Below, in pieces: positions 58,377-64,000 of a DNA stretch of 64,000 bases (position 1 is its first letter; each line of letters opens with the position of its first letter). The translations under genes and the position numbers were made by a program. The notes beneath the pieces are model-generated. The model did no database searches and was not told the DNA's origin. It saw only the letters and a list, made by a program, of their open reading frames with translations. The stretch spans positions 62,001 through 126,000 of the forward strand of contig NZ_JAQQFV010000011.1 of the NCBI RefSeq assembly GCF_029675105.1. Reading direction: 5' to 3'. The DNA comes from Nocardia anocheti. Lineage in GTDB: Bacteria > Actinomycetota > Actinomycetes > Mycobacteriales > Mycobacteriaceae.

Positions 58377-58407
58377 AATGTACAACCGATTGGTTGTAGG
58401 TTGTCAA
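58377..58407 (-). promoter_or_regulatory. arsR promoter with embedded operator
   Basis: On the minus strand, TTGACA (58402-58407) and TACATT (58377-58382) flank the inverted repeat TACAACC-N4-GGTTGTA (58381-58398). The operator therefore occupies the promoter spacer and overlaps the -10. Confidence 0.7.
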
Positions 58408-58416
58408 GGCTTCACG

Positions 58417-60354
58417 TCAGGGCAGGGCGGTCAGCGTCACCGTGCTGCCCGCCTCGACATTCGAGTTGAAGCCGGGGACCTGGCCGATCACCAGGGAACT
58501 GTCGGAATCGGTGAGGGACTTGACCTCCACCTGCAAGCCGAGTTGCTGCAGCTTGGAGCGGGCGCTGCCGACCGACTGACCCATCACATTGGGCACCTTC
58601 ACCGCGCTGGAGACGATGAGGGTGACGCTGTCGCCGGACTGCAGGGTGGTGCCGACGGCGGGGTCGGTGCCGATCGCCTTGTCGCCCTCCACGCTCTTGT
58701 CGTACTGCACCCTGGTCTCGCGCACGGTCAGGCCCGCGGCCGCCAGGGCCTTGGCGGCGTCCTCGGTGGACTTGCCGCGCACATCGGGCACATTGACCGG
58801 CTGCGAGCCCTTGCTGCGGTAGACCTTCACCTGCGCGCCCATCGGCAGGATGGTGCCGGGGGCGGGATCGACCTTGGCCAGGGTGCCCTTGGGGGCGGTG
58901 CTGGCGGCCTCGCCCGCGTCGATCGGCTGCAACCCGGCGTCGCGGATGGCCTGGTTGATGGTGCTGATCTGGTCGCCGGGGTTGATGTCGGGCACCCGGG
59001 GCTTGCCGTTGGAGATGAGCACCGCGACGGTGGAGCTCTTGGTGACCCGTGAGCCCGCCGACGGATCGGTGCCGACGACCCCGCCGACCGGCACGGTGTC
59101 GGAGGCCTTCTGTCGCAGCACAGTCTCGAAACCGGCTTCCTGCAGCACCGCGACGGCGCGGTCGGAATCCATGCCCGCGATCGGCGGCACCGCGGTGTAG
59201 CGGCCCACGCCGACCCACCAGCCGCCGATGCCGACGAGCAGGGTGAGCGCGGTGACGATGCCGACCCACATCAGCCCGGTGCGCCGCGCGTGGGTCTCGT
59301 TCGGCACCAGCGGATGGTGCTGGGCGGGCTGGGCGTACTCGTCGGGGCGCGGCCGCTGCGCGGTGACCACCCGGGTGTGCTGCGGCTGCGCGGCGGGCGC
59401 CGGAACCGGGTGCGCGGCAACGGGAGCGGGGGTGAGCGGCGCGTCACCGGGATGGTGCGCGGCGCCGGTGCGGTAGTTCTCGGACAGGTGCTCGGCCGAA
59501 TCCCGAGGGGCGGGCACCCGATACGGTGGCAGGCTCAGCAGCATGGCGATCGACTGCAGTTGCGCGGCCATCTCGTGGGCGTCGGCGAAGCGCTGGTCGG
59601 GATCGCGCGAGGTGGCCTTGGCGACGAGCGCGTCGAACTCCGGCGGCACCCCGCCGATGAACTGGCTCGGCGCGGGCACGTCGTTCTCCACCCGCTGATA
59701 GGCCACCGACAGCGAGTTGTCGCCGGTGAAGGGCACCCGGCCGGTGAGCAGTTCGAAGATCAGGATGCCGAAGGAGTACACGTCGCTGCGCGCGTCGGCG
59801 GTGCCAGTGGTGACCTGCTCGGGGGACAGGTAGGCGGCGGTGCCCAGGATCACGCTGGCGGAGGTGGTGTTGGCGGCGGCGACGGCGCGGACCAGGCCGA
59901 AGTCGGCGATCTTCACCTCGCCCGCGTCGGAGATCAGCACGTTCTCCGGCTTGATGTCGCGGTGCACCAGGCCCGCGTCGTGCGCGGTGCCGATCGCGCG
60001 CAGCACCGGCTCGGCCACGGCGCGCACCGCGTGCGGGGGCATCGGGCCGCGTTCGCGCAGCAGCTCGCGTAAGGTGCCGCCCTCGACCAGTTCCATGATC
60101 AGGAAGGGGTATTCGCCGTCGATGCCCTGGTCGTAGACGGCCACCAGCGAGGCGTGCTTGAGCTTGGCCACCGCGCGCGCCTCGAACTCGAAGCGGGTGA
60201 GGAACTGCGGGTCACCGGCGAACTTCGGGTCCATCACCTTGATCGCCACCGGGCGATCGAGCCGGGTGTCGGTTCCCCGGAACACCATCGACATTCCGCC
60301 GCGCGCGATCGGCGCATCGATGCGGTAGCGCCCTTCCAGCATCTGGCCGATCAA
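58417..60354 (-). CDS. pknL: Ser/Thr protein kinase with PASTA domains (PknL-type)
   Basis: Protein of 645 aa from TTG 60354, seven bases after GGAGG; ATG 60342 is an alternative. The Hanks kinase domain (about 10-275) has glycine loop IARGGMSMVFRG, Lys39, HRDIKPENV (Asp133), DFG 151-153 and the activation loop. A Pro-rich juxtamembrane linker leads to one transmembrane helix (about 361-382). About four extracellular PASTA repeats (388-645) bind peptidoglycan or muropeptides in the family. The recalled M. tuberculosis PknL lacks PASTA repeats, so this is a longer form. It is divergent from the Rv2175c-like gene. Confidence 0.9.
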   Translation of the reverse strand: MIGQMLEGRYRIDAPIARGGMSMVFRGTDTRLDRPVAIKVMDPKFAGDPQFLTRFEFEARAVAKLKHASLVAVYDQGIDGEYPFLIMELVEGGTLRELLRERGPMPPHAVRAVAEPVLRAIGTAHDAGLVHRDIKPENVLISDAGEVKIADFGLVRAVAAANTTSASVILGTAAYLSPEQVTTGTADARSDVYSFGILIFELLTGRVPFTGDNSLSVAYQRVENDVPAPSQFIGGVPPEFDALVAKATSRDPDQRFADAHEMAAQLQSIAMLLSLPPYRVPAPRDSAEHLSENYRTGAAHHPGDAPLTPAPVAAHPVPAPAAQPQHTRVVTAQRPRPDEYAQPAQHHPLVPNETHARRTGLMWVGIVTALTLLVGIGGWWVGVGRYTAVPPIAGMDSDRAVAVLQEAGFETVLRQKASDTVPVGGVVGTDPSAGSRVTKSSTVAVLISNGKPRVPDINPGDQISTINQAIRDAGLQPIDAGEAASTAPKGTLAKVDPAPGTILPMGAQVKVYRSKGSQPVNVPDVRGKSTEDAAKALAAAGLTVRETRVQYDKSVEGDKAIGTDPAVGTTLQSGDSVTLIVSSAVKVPNVMGQSVGSARSKLQQLGLQVEVKSLTDSDSSLVIGQVPGFNSNVEAGSTVTLTALP

Positions 60355-60452
60355 GTGATGTCCTCCGGCTTTCCCGGCCGCCCGGTGCGGCCACCACGAT
60401 CGTAGCCGGGCGGGGGTGGCATGCCAGCGGATGCACGCCAGCCCTCGTTGAC

Positions 60453-60458
60453 TACTGT
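60453..60458 (+). promoter_or_regulatory. -10 box of leaderless DNA-binding gene
   Basis: TACTGT lies seven bases before GTG 60466. Confidence 0.45.
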
Positions 60459-60465
60459 TGTGCGG

Positions 60466-60834
60466 GTGAGTGCCTTCCCCTGCAGCGACGATGTGCTGCC
60501 CGACACCGAAACCCTCGTCTCGCTCCCCGAGGCCGCCGAGATACTCGGCATCCCGGTGACCGCCGTGCACCAGCTGCTGCGCGACCACCAGGTCCTCGCG
60601 GTCCGCCGCGACGGTGTGGCAGGCATTCCGTCCCGCTTCTTCGACGACAACGACGAGATCGTCCGCATGCTCCCCGGCCTGATCACGGTGATGCGCGACG
60701 GCAAGTACTCCGACGAGGACATCCTGCGCTGGATCTACACCGAGGACGACTCGCTGCCCGGCCGCCCCGTCGACGCCCTGCACGGCCCGCTGGCCCGCGA
60801 GGTCGTCCGCCGCGCCGCCGCCGAACCCTTCTGA
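60466..60834 (+). CDS. Rv2175c-like helix-turn-helix DNA-binding protein
   Basis: Protein of 122 aa. A winged/MerR-like helix-turn-helix reads LVSLPEAAEILGIPVTAVHQLLRDHQVLAVRRDG. A C-terminal domain (LPGLITVMRDGKYSDEDILRWIYTEDDSLPGRPVDAL) is conserved in this family. The mycobacterial homologue is a substrate of PknL, whose phosphorylation reduces DNA binding (literature knowledge). The divergent pknL neighbour supports the same pairing here. GTG 60460 is an alternative start. Confidence 0.85.
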   Translation: MSAFPCSDDVLPDTETLVSLPEAAEILGIPVTAVHQLLRDHQVLAVRRDGVAGIPSRFFDDNDEIVRMLPGLITVMRDGKYSDEDILRWIYTEDDSLPGRPVDALHGPLAREVVRRAAAEPF

Positions 60835-60870
60835 TCGCCGCGGGGCACTGCCGCGCGGGCCTCGCCCGAG

Positions 60871-61866
60871 CTACCGGCGGCCGACCGCGGCGGTGAACCC
60901 CTTGGCCGCGACCAGGATTCGGCGGCGCGTGGGAACCGTGGCGCGGGCGGCGAAGACCTGGTGGTCGGCGGCTTCGATGCGGTCGAGGATCTCGCCGTAG
61001 AGGATGGCCGCGGTCTCGATGGCCGGGCGCACGCGCGGGTCGAGCAGGGCGATGCCCGGGGTCGCGCGGCGGTAGAGGTCGCGGTTGATCGCGATCAGGT
61101 GGGCCAGGGCGCGGCGCAGCGGCGGGTCGGTGTGTCCGGTGGCCCGGCAGGCGCGCAGGTGGGCTTCGTCGACGCCGAAGGCGGCCAGTTCGTCGGCGGG
61201 CAGGTAGACGCGGTCGCGGTCCAGGTCTTCACCGAGGTCGCGCAGGAAATTGGTGAGCTGGAACGCCTCGCCCAGGGTCGCCGCCGCCGGTTCGGCCCGG
61301 TCGAGCGGGACCACCGTGCCCAGGACCGGCAGCAGTTGCAGGCCGATGGCGGCGGCGGACCCGCGCATGTATTCGCGCAGTTCGCTCATGGTGGCGTAGC
61401 GGGTGCGGTGGGTGGGGCTGCCGGGGACGTCCATGCGCATGGCGTCGAGGAAGGTCCAGAGGTGGGTGGGCGCGATGGCGTAGCGGCGGATCGTGTCGCC
61501 GGTGGCGGTCAGGATCTGGCGCCGCAGGGGGTCGGTGGTGTCGATCGCGGTGCCGTCGATGGCCAGGCGCAGTTGCTTCTCGACCACGTCGAGGTCCTCG
61601 GCCGTGGCGACCGGCGGACGCTGGGCGCGGGCGCGTGGATCGAGCACATGGGCGGGGTTCTCGGCGTGGTCGACGATGTCGTCCACCATCCGGGCGAAGG
61701 CGTAGAGCGCGTGTACCGCCCGGCGCTGCGGGGGCGTGAGCAGGGCGGTCGCCAGATAGTAGGTGCGGCCGTGGGCGGCGGCGATGCGGCGGCAGCTGGC
61801 GTAGGCGGCGTCGAGGTGCCCGGTGGACGGCGCGCGATCCGGTCCGTCCGGTCGCCGGGGACTCAT
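60871..61866 (-). CDS. crtB: phytoene/squalene synthase
   Basis: Condenses two GGPP (or FPP) units head to head. The protein is 331 aa. The two Asp-rich motifs are ALYAFARMVDDIVDH and LRDLGEDLDRDRVYLP. The RTYYLATALLTPPQRRAV start and the GSAAAIGLQLLPVLG helix are typical. Start ATG 61866 overlaps the mptA stop (ATGA). Taken with crtI at the window edge it implies a carotenoid pathway. Confidence 0.9.
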   Translation of the reverse strand: MSPRRPDGPDRAPSTGHLDAAYASCRRIAAAHGRTYYLATALLTPPQRRAVHALYAFARMVDDIVDHAENPAHVLDPRARAQRPPVATAEDLDVVEKQLRLAIDGTAIDTTDPLRRQILTATGDTIRRYAIAPTHLWTFLDAMRMDVPGSPTHRTRYATMSELREYMRGSAAAIGLQLLPVLGTVVPLDRAEPAAATLGEAFQLTNFLRDLGEDLDRDRVYLPADELAAFGVDEAHLRACRATGHTDPPLRRALAHLIAINRDLYRRATPGIALLDPRVRPAIETAAILYGEILDRIEAADHQVFAARATVPTRRRILVAAKGFTAAVGRR

Positions 61867-63554
61867 CCGGGGACGGAGGTCGCGGGCTTGCGGCCCGCGG
61901 CCCGCGCGCTGGCGGACCGCAGATGCAGCGGATCGACGGTGCGCAGCGACACCGCGGCGACGATGGAGGCGGCGGTGGCCAGGGCCACGTGCCAGAAGTT
62001 GTAGAGCCCGTTCGCGCCGTCGGGCTGGAACACCAGCATCAGCCAGGTGCAGATCCCGACCAGCCACATGAGCGTGCGCGTGGACAGGGCGAACGCGGCG
62101 GCCAGCGCCAGCGGCCACGAGTAGTACCAGGGCAGCGCGGCGGGGGAGAGCAGCACGATCCCGACGAAGACGATGATGATGCCCATCACGGCCTCACGCT
62201 CGCTGTGCCGGAACCGCCACCAGGTGGCGATGAGGATCAGCACCAGGGCGACCTGGCACAGCTTGCGGGTCCACCAGAGCGTGGAATCGAAGTCCAGCGG
62301 GGTGATCCAGGTGATGATCTCGGCGAGCAGCGTCGGCAGCGAGAGCCACTGGATGATCTTGTTCGAGCCCTGCAGCGCGGTGACCCAGCCGAAGCCGACT
62401 CCGGCGATGGCCGAGGCGGCGGCGAACACCGCCGCGAAGACGGCGAAGCCGATTCCGGCGATCTTGGCGAACACCAGCAGCGGATGGGGCATGTCGGCCG
62501 AGGGCCGGGCCGCGTCCGGGTGTTTCTGGTCCTCGGACGGTCCGGTGTCGGCGTCCATGACCGCGCGCCGCTGGGCGGCCCGGCGTTCCTTCTCGTGCAG
62601 AATCCAGATCCACACCAGGAACGGCAGCGCGACGGCCGCGGTGGCCTTGATCGCGACGCCGATGGCGACCACGACGATGCCCGCCACGTGATGACGTTCC
62701 AGCACCAGCGCGATGCCCGCGCACATCAGGCCGACCATGAGCAGTTCGTTGTGCACGCCGCCGATGAGATGGATCAGCACCAGCGGGTTGAGCACCGCCA
62801 GCCACAGCGCCACGGTGGGCTTGCCACCCAGGTGCTTGGTCAGGTGCGGCACCGCCCACATCATCAGGGCCAGGCCGGGCAGCATCACCAGGCGCAGGGC
62901 GATGGTGCCCGCGATGATGTTGTCGCCGGTGATCATGGTGATCGCGCGGCCGATGAGGAGGAACACCGGCCCGTAGGGGGCGGTGGTGGTGGTCCAGACC
63001 AGGCTCACGTTGTCGAGCAGGATGCCGGGGTTGGCGACCGGGCCCACCTGGTAGGGGTCGAACCCGTCGCGCAGCAGCGCGCCCTGGGCCAGGTAGGAGT
63101 AGACATCGCGGCTGAACATCGGCGCCGCGAACAGCAGCGGGGTGGTCCAGATCCCGACGATGGCGCGCAGTTCGTTCAGCGTGACCGTGGTGGCGTCGCC
63201 GCGGAGGGTGTTGCGGCCGAGCCGGACCCAGGCGGCGATCATCATCAGCACACCGGCCCAGACCAGGATCGTCGACAGCGCGAAGCCGTGGCCGAAGCGC
63301 AGCCAGGACAGGTGCAGGGCCTCGAGCAGCGGATCGCGCTTGCGGACCGCGCCCGCCCCGAAGCCGCCGAAGGTGATCATCACCGCGCCGAAGAAGCCGA
63401 GCAGGGCCGCGTGGCCCTCGGGGCTGCGAGCGAAGTCGCCTGCGGTGCGCAGCCATGTCCGGAGACCGGGGTCGGTCCCGGGAGGAAGGTGGCGCTGCGG
63501 CTCGAGAGTGCGCATGGTGTCCATGGGGCCTACGGTCGTCTCGGAGGGCGGCAT
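61863..63554 (-). CDS. mptA: alpha-(1->6)-mannopyranosyltransferase, MptA/MptB-type (GT-C)
   Basis: Polytopic polyprenyl-phosphomannose-dependent mannosyltransferase extending the lipomannan backbone. The protein is 563 aa with about twelve hydrophobic helices. The GT-C first-loop motif is in PMFSRDVYSYLAQGALLRDGFDPYQVGP. Further family blocks are TTTTAPYGPVFLLIGR, HLIGGVHNELLMVGLMCAG, KATAAVALPFLVWIW and AALPWYYSWPLALAAAF. ATG 63554 has a G-rich site upstream. Which paralogue (MptA or MptB) it is rests on recalled synteny with Rv2174. It lies between crtI and crtB. Confidence 0.8.
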   Translation of the reverse strand: MPPSETTVGPMDTMRTLEPQRHLPPGTDPGLRTWLRTAGDFARSPEGHAALLGFFGAVMITFGGFGAGAVRKRDPLLEALHLSWLRFGHGFALSTILVWAGVLMMIAAWVRLGRNTLRGDATTVTLNELRAIVGIWTTPLLFAAPMFSRDVYSYLAQGALLRDGFDPYQVGPVANPGILLDNVSLVWTTTTAPYGPVFLLIGRAITMITGDNIIAGTIALRLVMLPGLALMMWAVPHLTKHLGGKPTVALWLAVLNPLVLIHLIGGVHNELLMVGLMCAGIALVLERHHVAGIVVVAIGVAIKATAAVALPFLVWIWILHEKERRAAQRRAVMDADTGPSEDQKHPDAARPSADMPHPLLVFAKIAGIGFAVFAAVFAAASAIAGVGFGWVTALQGSNKIIQWLSLPTLLAEIITWITPLDFDSTLWWTRKLCQVALVLILIATWWRFRHSEREAVMGIIIVFVGIVLLSPAALPWYYSWPLALAAAFALSTRTLMWLVGICTWLMLVFQPDGANGLYNFWHVALATAASIVAAVSLRTVDPLHLRSASARAAGRKPATSVPG

Positions 63555-63625
63555 ATTCGGTCGGTCCCCCCGGATGGTCGGCGGTCGCAACCGCGAGCTG
63601 ATAAGTCGGCCGTCAGTTTACGGCT

Positions 63626-64000
63626 TCAACTCCGAACACTAACCCGGTGGTCGGTACCGGTGCGCGTCCGGCTACCGGTGATTCGCGCCGCGGCCAATTT
63701 GCCCGACAGCAGCGTCGTGGGCACGCCGACCCCCGGAGTGGTGCCGCAACCTGCGAGAACGACGTTGTCCACGCCCCTTGGCAGGTTGCGTGGACGGAAC
63801 GGGCCGGTCTGCCGGAACAGGTGCGCCACGGAGAACGGCGTGCCCGCGATCATGCCCGCGGCGGCCCACGTCGCCGGTGTGTCGAGATGATCGACGGTGA
63901 AGTACTCGCTGATTCCGGTGTACCCGCGCTGTTCCAGGGTGTCGAGCAGCTCGCGCAGGTAGGCCGGGCCGACCCGGTCCCAGTCCAGCCGGGCGGCCGT
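63626..64000 (-). CDS. crtI: phytoene desaturase, C-terminal part (5' end outside window)
   Basis: The last 124 codons of a CrtI-family FAD enzyme, open through the right edge. 'GTPFSVAHLFRQTGPFRPRN' and the C-terminal FAD-binding block NVVLAGCGTTPGVGVPTTLLSGKLAAARI are diagnostic of phytoene desaturases (dehydrogenation of phytoene toward lycopene or neurosporene). It ends 71 bp before the mptA start on the same strand. Confidence 0.9.
   Translation of the reverse strand, partial: TAARLDWDRVGPAYLRELLDTLEQRGYTGISEYFTVDHLDTPATWAAAGMIAGTPFSVAHLFRQTGPFRPRNLPRGVDNVVLAGCGTTPGVGVPTTLLSGKLAAARITGSRTRTGTDHRVSVRS

Noticed and set aside
61923-63890. Plus-strand open frame of 655 codons over mptA/crtI
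   Set aside because: Its His/Gln/Gly-rich composition is typical of the antisense of a membrane protein; there is no family signal.

Overview
The window comes from a high-GC, mycolic-acid actinomycete, most likely a Nocardia. The evidence is strong G/C bias at third codon positions, a secreted antigen-85-type mycolyltransferase, a lipoarabinomannan/PIM-type mannosyltransferase pair (pimB, mptA), an actinobacterial bcc-aa3 respiratory supercomplex, and a gene order that, as I recall it, follows M. tuberculosis Rv2173-Rv2211 with local inversions and insertions. The species call is inference.

Layout. 1-5.6 kb: 3'-truncated GMC alcohol oxidase, small exported proteins, msrA, a membrane protein with Gly/Pro/Tyr decapeptide repeats, and an anchored TIM-barrel protein. 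5.7-11.0 kb: an accessory block with a nucleotidyltransferase, a pentapeptide-repeat membrane protein, a STAND NTPase and, tail to tail with it, a GT-B-like gene split by twelve TGTT tetranucleotide repeats. That last gene looks phase-variable and is OFF as assembled. 11-18.4 kb: PAP2/lipid-kinase fusion, gcvT, ilvE, MBL hydrolase, cobS-cobT-cobU. 18.4-23.5 kb: DUF1254/1214 remnant, CGNR regulator divergent from an alpha/beta hydrolase, mycolyltransferase, GlxA-type regulator, DUF3043 protein. 23.7-29.2 kb: iron-sulfur carrier, adoK, asnB, ctaC-ctaF. 29.4-35.4 kb: FAD-linked oxidase, PhoD phosphatase, ABC1 kinase, Spo0M protein, acyltransferase. 35.5-40.7 kb: glucokinase, ArsA-like ATPase, two SRPBCC proteins, pimB. 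40.7-43.6 kb: membrane metallopeptidase and two NlpC/P60 endopeptidases sharing an upstream direct-repeat box. 44.2-49.3 kb: AAA+ ATPase with a TPR partner, DEDDh/GIY-YIG nuclease, PRAI-like protein, AsnC-type domain. 49.3-55.4 kb: trpD, then ctaE-qcrC-qcrA-qcrB. 55.5-64 kb: AS-type RNase, aroG, ArsR/SRPBCC pair, pknL with its presumed DNA-binding partner, and a crtI-mptA-crtB cluster cut by the window edge.

Functional themes. Respiration (ctaC, ctaF, ctaE, qcrCAB) is encoded in two clusters separated by about 22 kb. Envelope biogenesis and remodelling runs through the window (mycolyltransferase, NlpC/P60, PimB, MptA, acyltransferase, PknL). Amino-acid metabolism is represented by aroG, trpD, ilvE, gcvT and asnB.

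Expression style. Several genes (gcvT, ilvE, the nuclease, the AsnC-type gene, aroG, arsR, the Rv2175c-like gene) have a TANNNT -10 box six or seven bases before the start codon, as in leaderless transcripts. Three genes appear to start at CTG. Convergent gene pairs are separated by perfect GC-rich hairpins, usually without a U-tract.
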